The notes beneath the pieces were generated by a model. It had not been told where the DNA came from and did no database searches. It worked only from the letters and a program-made list of their open reading frames with translations. Shown here piece after piece: positions 25,230 to 32,745 of a DNA stretch of 64,000 nucleotides. Location of the stretch: assembly GCA_030430755.1 (NCBI GenBank), contig JAUIKO010000001.1, forward strand, positions 310,001 to 374,000, written 5' to 3'. Within the stretch, counting starts at the first letter, position 1, and each line of letters starts with the position of its first letter. The position numbers and the translations under genes were made by a program. The stretch comes from Fimbriimonadia bacterium. GTDB taxonomy: Bacteria; Armatimonadota; Fimbriimonadia; Fimbriimonadales; Fimbriimonadaceae.

Positions 25230-25940
25230 TTAAAGTTTAACTTGAGCTCCTGCCGTTAGAGAAAAATAATCAAAAGATGGTACAAATGGACCAGAGTATT
25301 TAAATTCTAGATAGACAGGTATTTTGTTGATTCTGTGTTGTAATGCGATTGAAGTGTGAGTATCAATTGAAAAATTACTAGATGAAGCCATGGGTATTTT
25401 AATCCCAGGATTTAATCTTAAATGGACTTTTTTATACTGAAATCCCACAGGTATAGTTACAAGAGAAACTTTGTTGTTAACCATGATGTCAGTTCCAAAT
25501 ATAAATTTAGTATTTGTTTTGGAATTTAAATCTAAATAGTTTTTAGATGCTTTATTCCAGTTTAAATTAACAAGACGACTGAAGTTGACATCCATATTCC
25601 AGTTTAATCCTGTAGATGCTGTAATATTCATGGATTTTTGGATGGCCATGACTCCACCATTGATATAAAATGTAGGTCGGCTTAAATTGGTTAAAAAGGC
25701 TTCCCTAGTAGGAGTCTTATGTTTTTTTTCAATCTTTTTTTTATGAATATCTCCATAAAGAGAGGTTTGAGAGTCTAGTTCTGGAGCCTTATCTAAATCA
25801 TTTGGATGAGGGTGGTTATCGGTATTGTCATGAGATTCAACGGGAAATGGAATGATTTCTATGTCATGATCTAACGAAAAAGAAATAACATGTCCTGTCA
25901 AAGCGAGTACGAGTGAAAAAGTGATTTGTTTTTTTAACAT
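25230..25940 (-). CDS. Signal-peptide protein resembling an outer-membrane barrel
   Basis: The 236-aa product begins with a clear signal peptide (MLKKQITFSLVLALTGHVISFS). Residues ~22-85 are polar and His/Asp-rich, then from ~88 alternating hydrophobic/polar strands follow (TFYINGGVMAIQKSM, ASTGLNWNMDVNF, TKFIFGTDIMV, SLVTIPVGFQYKKVHLRLNPGIKI, TSIALQHRI, VYLEFKYSGPF), ending SLTAGAQVKL. This pattern suits a small outer-membrane beta-barrel. It is encoded against the phage genes and is not a known phage structural protein. I cannot assign a function; a surface receptor, exclusion factor or host-interaction protein are options. Confidence 0.7.
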   Translation of the reverse strand: MLKKQITFSLVLALTGHVISFSLDHDIEIIPFPVESHDNTDNHPHPNDLDKAPELDSQTSLYGDIHKKKIEKKHKTPTREAFLTNLSRPTFYINGGVMAIQKSMNITASTGLNWNMDVNFSRLVNLNWNKASKNYLDLNSKTNTKFIFGTDIMVNNKVSLVTIPVGFQYKKVHLRLNPGIKIPMASSSNFSIDTHTSIALQHRINKIPVYLEFKYSGPFVPSFDYFSLTAGAQVKL

Positions 25941-26016
25941 TTTATTTTCCTGTTAATACTACCTATAAATTACCTGATGAAGAGGCATATGATATATACA
26001 TTTGGTGAATTTGAGA

Positions 26017-26022
26017 TATAAT
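26017..26022 (+). promoter_or_regulatory. -10 box exactly placed for a leaderless LRR transcript
   Basis: TATAAT is followed by 7 nt and then the ATG of the LRR gene, the spacing expected when transcription starts at or next to the start codon. No -35 match or ribosome site is visible. Confidence 0.45.
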
Positions 26023-26029
26023 TGATTCA

Positions 26030-27022
26030 ATGTACAGGTTGTTAGGTTGCATTGTTGTATTTATAGTTTCGAGTGGTTTTTATTTAAGTTACGGTTTGGG
26101 TGAGATATGCTTTGAAAAAATTAGAGGGGAAACTACTTTTGATAACTTCTCTTTTGAAAATAAAACAGACATGCATATAGAAAAAGTTTTAAACGTACAT
26201 CAGAGAACAGATTGGCAAATAGCTTGGGAAAATCAAGATCAGATGCAAATAAAGTCGTTAGAACTTAATAATATGCATTTATTTTTGCAAAAAGATCATT
26301 TATCAGGTTTGTTTGCGCAGTCTGTTGAGTCAATCACGATTAAAAATGATAGTTTGCTCGAATTTGAACATGATATGGTATTTCCAAATGTAAGGAATTT
26401 ATGTTTAAATCATGTTCGAAATAAGTTTTTTCATTTAGATTTTAATTGTTTTCCTGAGTTAGAAGAGCTTCATGTGTTTTATTCTAATTCAATATTACAA
26501 AAGCTTCCTGTGCTAGAGCATGTTAAGAAACTTGTTACACATGGGTGTGGTACGATAAATTTCATCGATCTTTTGAGCTGTTTTCCAAACCTAGAAGAAC
26601 TTTCTATTTCTTCTGAGAGCGTGATTCATCATTGGCCTAGATACTATATGCCGAAATTAAAATGTTTAACTTTGAAAAATCACGCTATTCAAGATTTATC
26701 TAACCTATTAACGTTTTGTCCGAGCTTAGAAAAACTTTCTCTATACGGGATTATGTTAATAAAAAATTGGCCTAGTGTTTATCATTTTCACTTGAGAGAG
26801 GTGGATTTAAGACGTTCATCTTTTCAGGATATTTCAACCATGTCACGCAGTCTTATGTCGCTTGAGAAGTTATACATAGATGATAACAATATGTTAATAG
26901 AAAGTTTAAAACAGATTAAAAAATATAAACCAGATTGTGAAATAATGGCTGGAATGTCAAATAAATATTTAAATTATAATCAGAGTAAAAAAACAAAATG
27001 TGGAGCATGCAGTATTATGTAA
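26030..27022 (+). CDS. Secreted leucine-rich-repeat protein ending in a CSIM CaaX motif
   Basis: The 330-aa product starts with a signal-peptide-like hydrophobic segment (LLGCIVVFIVSSGFYLSYGLG). From about residue 70 it has irregular leucine-rich repeats (NVRNLCLNHV, ELEELHVFYS, NLEELSISS, KLKCLTLKNH, SLEKLSLYG, HLREVDLRRS, SLEKLYIDD), the fold of many host-interaction proteins. The terminus SKKTKCGACSIM is a textbook CaaX box (C-S-I-M) with upstream lysines and a second Cys three residues before it, as in palmitoylated and farnesylated eukaryotic proteins. It lies between portal and terminase genes, behind its own -10 box. I infer a host-directed effector or surface protein carried by the phage-like cluster. 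Confidence 0.8.
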   Translation: MYRLLGCIVVFIVSSGFYLSYGLGEICFEKIRGETTFDNFSFENKTDMHIEKVLNVHQRTDWQIAWENQDQMQIKSLELNNMHLFLQKDHLSGLFAQSVESITIKNDSLLEFEHDMVFPNVRNLCLNHVRNKFFHLDFNCFPELEELHVFYSNSILQKLPVLEHVKKLVTHGCGTINFIDLLSCFPNLEELSISSESVIHHWPRYYMPKLKCLTLKNHAIQDLSNLLTFCPSLEKLSLYGIMLIKNWPSVYHFHLREVDLRRSSFQDISTMSRSLMSLEKLYIDDNNMLIESLKQIKKYKPDCEIMAGMSNKYLNYNQSKKTKCGACSIM

Positions 27023-27047
27023 GTAAATATTTACAGAGGTTGAATTT

Positions 27048-28370
27048 GTGATATCCTTAATGGATTTTACAAGAAAAAATCATCCATTATATCTTCCATC
27101 AGAACACCATTTTCTTATTACTAAAACATTAGAGAAAATTACAAACGGACTCATCGATCGTTTAATGATCGTTATGCCACCCAGGCATGGCAAAAGTGAG
27201 CTTGTGTCGATACACTTCCCTGCTTGGATACTAGGTCATTTTCCAGATACAAGAATAATACATGCAAGTTATTCTAGCTCCCTTAGTAGAAGATTTAGTC
27301 GCGCTTCAAGAAATATCGTGAATAGCAAACTCTTTCAGGAGATTTTCAATCATGTAAAAATAGCAAAAGATTCAAAATCTGTTGAATCTTGGGATATCGA
27401 AAACACTAGAGGAGGATTGATCAGCGTGGGAGTGGGTGGATCTATTACAGGTTTCGGTGCAGATATTGCGATTATTGATGATCCTGTTAAAGGTGCAGCA
27501 GAAGCTAATTCTGAAACATATCGACAAAATATCAAAGATTGGTACTGCCACGATTTAAGAACAAGGCTCGAAAAAAATGGAAAAATTATTATTTGTCAAA
27601 CAAGATGGCATGAGGATGATTTAGTTGGATGGCTACTCAAGCAAGAAAAAATAGGTGGTGAAAAGTGGCATCTTTTACATTTACCTGCACTGGATAGTCA
27701 GAATAATCCTCTTTGGAAAGAGAAGTTTTCATTAGAAGAACTCTATAAAATAAAATCATCAATCGGAACATATGCTTGGGAGTCTTTGTATCAAGGGAAT
27801 CCTATTCCTTTTGGTGGAGGTTTAATCCGAAAAGATTGGTTTAAAATACGATCAGAACAAGAAATTCCTGATTTTCTCTATAAAGTGATAGGAGTGGATT
27901 TGGCTGTTTCTGTTAAAACAAATGCTGATTTTACAGTTGGAACACCTATTGGATTTACGGAATCTGGAGAGTATTGGGTATTACCTCCTTTGAGAGGAAG
28001 GTTCGAATGGCCAGACACAAGAAAACTTATTGTGGAACATGCGATTAAAAATTCCGTTGATAGAATAGGAATAGAAAAGGTCGCTTTTCAAGCTGCAGCC
28101 ATACAAGATTTGCAGAGAAATCCTCAATTAGCTGGAATTCCATTGATTGGAATCTCTGCTCATAAAGATAAAATAACACGAGCTTCTGAATGGCTACCGT
28201 TTTGTGAAATGGGAAAAATTCATCTAGTTGATGATGGAAGTGGTTGGCACGAAGAGTTATTAAAAGAGTGTGAAGCTTTTCCTAAGGGAAAACATGACGA
28301 TATGATTGATTCGCTTGGTATAGCCATTTCTACTTTGAAAACATTTCAGAAAGATCTTAGATTTGAATAA
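27048..28370 (+). CDS. Phage terminase large subunit
   Basis: The 440-aa protein has the packaging ATPase with Walker A MPPRHGKSEL (residues ~43-52), a FGADIAIIDDPVKGAAEA Walker B region, the coupling motif IIICQTRWHEDDLVGWL, and a C-terminal RNase H-type nuclease with GVDLAVS, RIGIEKVAFQAAAIQDL and KGKHDDMIDSLGIAI supplying acidic residues. It cleaves and pumps DNA into the head. The start is GTG 27048 with AGAGG 8 nt upstream (ATG 27060 is the alternative). The usual order places it before the portal; here it follows it, after the cassette. Confidence 0.94.
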   Translation: MISLMDFTRKNHPLYLPSEHHFLITKTLEKITNGLIDRLMIVMPPRHGKSELVSIHFPAWILGHFPDTRIIHASYSSSLSRRFSRASRNIVNSKLFQEIFNHVKIAKDSKSVESWDIENTRGGLISVGVGGSITGFGADIAIIDDPVKGAAEANSETYRQNIKDWYCHDLRTRLEKNGKIIICQTRWHEDDLVGWLLKQEKIGGEKWHLLHLPALDSQNNPLWKEKFSLEELYKIKSSIGTYAWESLYQGNPIPFGGGLIRKDWFKIRSEQEIPDFLYKVIGVDLAVSVKTNADFTVGTPIGFTESGEYWVLPPLRGRFEWPDTRKLIVEHAIKNSVDRIGIEKVAFQAAAIQDLQRNPQLAGIPLIGISAHKDKITRASEWLPFCEMGKIHLVDDGSGWHEELLKECEAFPKGKHDDMIDSLGIAISTLKTFQKDLRFE

Positions 28371-28408
28371 GATATTTTGGGATATATAGAAGTGAGTAAG
28401 AATAAACA

Positions 28409-28972
28409 ATGACAGAAATAGTACATAAAAATTATAACGGATTGAGTAGGCATGACAATGAAGGATATTTACATGCACTAGTATCTACCTTTTCTGAAAA
28501 AGATAGCCATGGTGATATTATCATGCCCGGTGCTTTTAAAGAGAGTATTCACAGGTGTAAGAAAAATAAGAAATTTCCTCCTGGTTTATATCAGCACGAT
28601 GTTAAATTACCTGTAGCTAAAACAGTGGATGCATGGGAAGATGATGTTGGCTTGCATGTTATTGCAAAATTTAATCTTGATACTCAAAGAGGAAGAGATA
28701 CGTTTAGTGACATTAAAGCAGGGATTTTAACAGAATATAGTATTGGATTTCGTATTATAGATTTTAAAAATAAAGGTAATAGTCGAGAGATATATCAAGT
28801 CGACTGGATGGAATGGTCTCCTGTATTCATGGGAGCTAACCGAAATACTGAAACCATATCTATTAAAGATGGTTTCTCAATAGAGGCATCTCAACAGAAA
28901 AATAAAATTTTTAAGTATCGATGTTTGTTACAAGCTTATAAATCGAGAAATGAAATTTATAGATTATCTTAA
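28409..28972 (+). CDS. HK97-family prohead protease
   Basis: The 187-aa protein matches the U35 prohead protease fold: TFSEKDSHGDIIMPGAFKESI, FPPGLYQHDVKLPVAK with the catalytic His region, VIAKFNLDTQRGRDTF, and AGILTEYSIGFRIIDF with the catalytic Ser. It trims the capsid N-terminal delta domain and scaffold during maturation. The frame is intact and lies immediately before the capsid gene, as in HK97-like phages and gene transfer agents. Confidence 0.92.
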   Translation: MTEIVHKNYNGLSRHDNEGYLHALVSTFSEKDSHGDIIMPGAFKESIHRCKKNKKFPPGLYQHDVKLPVAKTVDAWEDDVGLHVIAKFNLDTQRGRDTFSDIKAGILTEYSIGFRIIDFKNKGNSREIYQVDWMEWSPVFMGANRNTETISIKDGFSIEASQQKNKIFKYRCLLQAYKSRNEIYRLS

Positions 28973-28984
28973 AGAGTCCTAGGT
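28973..28984 (+). promoter_or_regulatory. Repeated 12-mer AGAGTCCTAGGT upstream of the capsid gene
   Basis: The same 12 bases occur at 23135-23146 upstream of the amidase gene. Both copies lie in the two longer non-coding gaps of the phage-like cluster, which suggests a regulator site, but two copies could be chance. Confidence 0.3.
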
Positions 28985-29124
28985 ATTTATCTAGTAACTC
29001 ATACCCTATTCCGTATTTGGTAATAAGTGAATCAAGTGAAATTGAAAAATGTTCAAAAAAATAGTTTCATCTTGATGGCATCGAATTAAATACATTGATT
29101 TAACTACAAAAGAAAAAATTAATT

Positions 29125-30495
29125 ATGAATAAGCAAAAAAACCATTTTTTAGAACAGTATGAAAAAAAAACTTCAGAATTAGAATCTATCCTTTCAAAGG
29201 ATAATGAACTGAGTACTGAGGATATGAGGAAAGCAGAAGAAATTAATGTTGAACTGAAAAACCTAAAAGATAAAATAGAGTTCTTTCACCATTCTGAAAA
29301 AAATCTAGAAGTTCATAAAAAATATCTATATGAACCTAATGACACGATGCCGATTGCAGCTATTGCACAAAAAACAGGAGAAACTATATTGAATGGTAAT
29401 GGGTCGTACAATGAAGAGGGTGAAGGTGTCTTAAGGTGGAAAACGTACAGTGAAATCTCTTCTAATGAGTACAAATCTGCATTCAGAAACTACATACGTA
29501 AAGGAGAATGGGGGTTATCAAAAACAGAATATAAATCACTGCAAGTAGGTCAGGATGCAGAAGGAGGTTATCTCGTACCTGCTGATATGTTAGGAAAAAT
29601 AGTAGAAAAAGATCCTTCTGATGCAGGATTGATGAATCTTGTTACAAATATCCAGACATCACGTGATAATTTATTAATACCACGTGTGGATTACTACGCA
29701 GATGATACTTACACAAATGGTATGAGAGCTACATGGACGGGTGAAAATATTGAGAATGATTTATCGCATGAAGTGAAACATTCGAAATTTCAACAGGTAA
29801 ATATTCCCGTACATACTGCCATGTTATCATTAAGAATTACAAATGATATGGTAGAAGATGCTTCATTTCCTATTCAAAAGTGGTGTGTGGATAAATTTCG
29901 AGAATCCATTCATATGTTATATGAATCATCGATTTTAGCTGGTACGGGTTCTGGTCAACCAGAAGGAATTTTAACTGCCGCAGGGAAAACTGGTGGGCCT
30001 TCCATAATGAATTTAAACGAACAGAATAAAATTTCAGCTGAAAAATTATCCCAACTTGCCTTCTCTATCCCAGAACAGTATCTTCATAAATCTAAGTGGA
30101 TCATGAATTATAATCTTACAGGATATCAACTTTCATTACTGAAAGATGGGATAGGTAGAAGTTTATGGGGAGAAGGTTTTGGAGATTCAGGATTAGAAAA
30201 GAGCTACTATCAAAGAAAACTTTTTGGGCATCCTGTTCATTTTAGTAATCATATGCCTGCTCATGATAAAAATAAAATGAGTATGATCTTTGGGGATCTA
30301 TCTGGATACTATCTTGTGCAACGGTCTGGAATTTCTATTCAAGTTTTAAGAGAGGTTGAAGCATTGAAAAATAGATTGGTTGTAGTTGGAAGAGTACGGT
30401 TTGGAGGAAAGGTAGTAGAGCCTTGGAAGATAAAAGTAGGTAGAGCCAATATCGAAAACAAAGAAGTGGATGCTTCTAAGAATGTGAGTAAGTAA
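29125..30495 (+). CDS. HK97-fold major capsid protein
   Basis: The 456-aa protein begins with a charged coiled-coil delta domain (residues ~1-75; NHFLEQYEKKTSELES, EEINVELKNLKDKIEF). The mature capsid part follows after a linker, with DAEGGYLVPADMLGKIVEK, ATWTGENIE, HTAMLSLRITNDMVEDA, LAGTGSGQPEGIL, KSKWIMN, GHPVHFSNHMP, FGDLSGYYLVQRSGISIQVLRE and a C-terminal RVRFGGKVVEPWKI. It forms the icosahedral shell. The delta domain acts as internal scaffold, which explains the lack of a separate scaffold gene. A 152-bp gap precedes it, containing the repeated AGAGTCCTAGGT motif. Confidence 0.94.
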   Translation: MNKQKNHFLEQYEKKTSELESILSKDNELSTEDMRKAEEINVELKNLKDKIEFFHHSEKNLEVHKKYLYEPNDTMPIAAIAQKTGETILNGNGSYNEEGEGVLRWKTYSEISSNEYKSAFRNYIRKGEWGLSKTEYKSLQVGQDAEGGYLVPADMLGKIVEKDPSDAGLMNLVTNIQTSRDNLLIPRVDYYADDTYTNGMRATWTGENIENDLSHEVKHSKFQQVNIPVHTAMLSLRITNDMVEDASFPIQKWCVDKFRESIHMLYESSILAGTGSGQPEGILTAAGKTGGPSIMNLNEQNKISAEKLSQLAFSIPEQYLHKSKWIMNYNLTGYQLSLLKDGIGRSLWGEGFGDSGLEKSYYQRKLFGHPVHFSNHMPAHDKNKMSMIFGDLSGYYLVQRSGISIQVLREVEALKNRLVVVGRVRFGGKVVEPWKIKVGRANIENKEVDASKNVSK

Positions 30496-30523
30496 GGATG
30501 ACTTAATTGAAAAAGGAAAGAAT

Positions 30524-30793
30524 ATGTTAGGAAAAATTAAAAAGAAAGTCTTTATGTTTAAATCATACCTTTGCAAATTTATTGGGTTCTTAGTACCTAA
30601 AACTCAAAAAGAAATTTGGAAACTAGCTAGTGAGGTTGTTTATGTTCTTCAGAATGAAGATGTAAAGAAAATCGAATCTTTCTCTATATCGTTCTTACAT
30701 TCATCCTTCTATCTGAAATTTATGAATGGTGCGGAGTTGAACATTCCATTTCAAGCTAAAATAGAAACGAATTCTGATAAGGAAAAAGAATAA
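30524..30793 (+). CDS. Small hypothetical protein of the head module, 89 aa
   Basis: I do not recognise it. The N-terminus is basic and somewhat hydrophobic (KVFMFKSYLCKFIGFLVP), then mixed alpha/beta. It has an AAGGA ribosome site about 7 nt before ATG 30524 and sits between capsid and connector genes with short spacing, so it is probably a particle-related or accessory protein of the cluster. Confidence 0.6.
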   Translation: MLGKIKKKVFMFKSYLCKFIGFLVPKTQKEIWKLASEVVYVLQNEDVKKIESFSISFLHSSFYLKFMNGAELNIPFQAKIETNSDKEKE

Positions 30794-30808
30794 TTTACTA
30801 AGGAGTAT

Positions 30809-31444
30809 ATGGAGTATTTGAAATATCCTTCCAAAGAGGAAGTTGCTGAATATTGTCAATCTTGCGGAATTGAAGTGCCTGATAAGTATCCTGTTTCCAT
30901 TTTTCTTAATGGGTTAATTCGAGAGTTTGAACAGATTACAGGATGGAAATCCTTTTTATCAAACAATAAAGAAACAACCTATAGGTTTCAAGTAAGTGAA
31001 AAAAATGATCATTATGACTCTATCATTGAATTTCATACCGGGCTATTAGAAATAAAATATCTCATCGATGATGATGGAGTTATGTATAAAGATGATAAAT
31101 ATTGGATGCTTTATCCAGAAAAAAATATAGAAAGCAATAAACCTTATGAGTGGATTCAAATTCAGAAAAATATTCTGTATAGAAAAAAGAGGATATCTAT
31201 TTGTGGAATTTGGGGTTATGCTTTAAGTCTTCCTGAAGATGTCTGGATGGGGATGCTTAAAAAATGCTCAGTAGAACTTTTAAGAATTCAGCTTCATAAA
31301 ATTTCAAAAGGATTAAAAAGTTGGACTCAATTTGGAGTGACGGAAACATTTGGTCTAAAGTATTATACAGAACTTTTAGAACAGTGGAAAGAAGATTATC
31401 GATTACTTGTTGAAAGATATAAACGAGTCACTTATCAATTTTAA
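30809..31444 (+). CDS. Head-tail connector (gp6-like) protein
   Basis: The 211-aa protein resembles HK97 gp6/gene-transfer-agent gp6 adaptors in layout: an N-terminal helical part (YPSKEEVAEYCQSCGI, FLNGLIREFEQITGW), a central beta domain (IIEFHTGLLEIKYLI, YEWIQIQKNILYRKKRISICGIWGYALSLPEDV), and C-terminal helices (WMGMLKKCSVELLRIQL). The phrase 'GIWGYA-x5-P-x-DV' is characteristic of this family in my reading. Such proteins form a ring under the portal. It carries AAGGAG upstream and is directly followed by two further adaptor-size genes. Confidence 0.7.
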   Translation: MEYLKYPSKEEVAEYCQSCGIEVPDKYPVSIFLNGLIREFEQITGWKSFLSNNKETTYRFQVSEKNDHYDSIIEFHTGLLEIKYLIDDDGVMYKDDKYWMLYPEKNIESNKPYEWIQIQKNILYRKKRISICGIWGYALSLPEDVWMGMLKKCSVELLRIQLHKISKGLKSWTQFGVTETFGLKYYTELLEQWKEDYRLLVERYKRVTYQF

Positions 31445-31447
31445 AGA

Positions 31448-31813
31448 ATGAAAAATCACCGTTTATTTAGATTGTTAACATATACATGTTTAACGAAGAA
31501 AAAGAATCAAAAGAATTGGGGCGAAGAAAAATGGATGTGTACATATAGTGAACCTAAATATAATATCGGAACCAGTGGATATGGATTGTATCGCAGATGC
31601 TTTAGAGAATGGCTAGTAAATACTGAAAAGAAAATTGATGTAGGTGATTATATCAAATTAGTAGCAAATGATTCTTCAGAGAACTCAGATCAGCAAATTT
31701 GGGAAGTTATCGATGCTGTATACTTTATCTCTAGTAAATATAGAGAGGACTCTCACATGCAAAAATTAAAATCAGAACTTGTTAATAAGGACAAGTTAGG
31801 TCCTTTGTTATGA
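31448..31813 (+). CDS. Probable head-tail stopper/adaptor, 121 aa
   Basis: This basic protein has a beta-rich middle (VGDYIKLVANDSSENSDQQIWEVIDAVYFIS) that resembles the small OB-like stopper proteins of siphophages (SPP1 gp16/HK97 gp10 type). The assignment rests mainly on size and position after the gp6-like gene. Its stop overlaps the next start by 4 bp (ATGA). Confidence 0.5.
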   Translation: MKNHRLFRLLTYTCLTKKKNQKNWGEEKWMCTYSEPKYNIGTSGYGLYRRCFREWLVNTEKKIDVGDYIKLVANDSSENSDQQIWEVIDAVYFISSKYREDSHMQKLKSELVNKDKLGPLL

Positions 31814-32292
31814 ATGTAGATAAATATATTTTTGAACCTTTATATAAGTCTATTGAAGATCACTCTCAATTTAAAAATGGTTTGGATTACTGCAACGGAA
31901 GAAAAGGGTTAGATTGGAATAATATTCTAGAGACTATAGATTTATCAAACCGAACAAGTGATAAGAACACTTATTTCTTCTTGGAGTATGAGAAAGAAAA
32001 AAAAAATAAAGATGGATGCCTGATATATGATACGGTTGAAATGGAATTGAAATTACATCTGATTCATCTAATTCGAAATCATAAACATCATGAGGATTCT
32101 CATATTCTGAGAAATCAGTTGGATATTTTGAGATCGGAACTGATAAAGCAAAAATATGAATATTTTTTTATAAAAGACATTCCTGTTGTAAATATATCTG
32201 TCGATAGTAAATTGAATAAATTTTTTGTGAAAAATAATGTTCAGATGATTTCAGGGTATCTAGAATTTTCTTTAGTAGTTAGTTATCAATAA
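31810..32292 (+). CDS. Probable tail-terminator/completion protein, 160 aa
   Basis: The protein starts by ATGA overlap with the previous gene. The N-terminal helix (KYIFEPLYKSIEDHSQF), a central strand pair (EMELKLHLIHLI) and a C-terminal strand (GYLEFSLVVSYQ) recall tail-terminator proteins of the gpU/gp17 type. Position in the canonical connector-stopper-terminator-tube order supports this; sequence evidence alone is weak. Confidence 0.45.
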   Translation: MNVDKYIFEPLYKSIEDHSQFKNGLDYCNGRKGLDWNNILETIDLSNRTSDKNTYFFLEYEKEKKNKDGCLIYDTVEMELKLHLIHLIRNHKHHEDSHILRNQLDILRSELIKQKYEYFFIKDIPVVNISVDSKLNKFFVKNNVQMISGYLEFSLVVSYQ

Positions 32293-32295
32293 AAG

Positions 32296-32733
32296 ATGAA
32301 AATGATTAAACATGACTGGTATGTGCCCAGAAAAAATAATTTTTCAGTTAAAATACGTTCTTGCGGGGATAATGTACCTGTTTTTAGTGATACAGATGAA
32401 CTGGATGTGACTTCAGTTGTGAAAGAACTGAAATTATTATCTTCGAATAACTTGGAGAATATATCAAGCATTGAATCTGTGTATGCAGAATATTATCCTA
32501 TTGAAAGAGAATCAAAAATAGAGATTATCGGTATTTTACAAGATTCAAACCGAAATGATTTAACTCGTATAAGTCAATGTAAAAGTTTATTACATATTCG
32601 CGTTGACAGATCAGGTTCTTGTTGGCAAGCAGCTGGGTATGTATTAAAGTACGAAGAAAATATTGCATGTCATCAATCGATTTGTAAATTAACCTTACAG
32701 TTAACGGGTGATGTTGTATACCATTTTTCTTGA
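32296..32733 (+). CDS. Possible tail-tube protein, 145 aa
   Basis: The protein is beta-rich (FSVKIRSCG, IESVYAEYYPIERESKIEIIGILQ, LLHIRVDRSGSCWQAAGYVLKYEENIA) and ends CKLTLQLTGDVVYHFS, resembling the last strand of tail-tube proteins. Its length is close to the ~135-aa tube protein of gene transfer agents. It immediately precedes the hub-like gene, with no tape measure between. The identification is tentative. Confidence 0.4.
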   Translation: MKMIKHDWYVPRKNNFSVKIRSCGDNVPVFSDTDELDVTSVVKELKLLSSNNLENISSIESVYAEYYPIERESKIEIIGILQDSNRNDLTRISQCKSLLHIRVDRSGSCWQAAGYVLKYEENIACHQSICKLTLQLTGDVVYHFS

Positions 32734-32745
32734 TTTTTTAAATAA

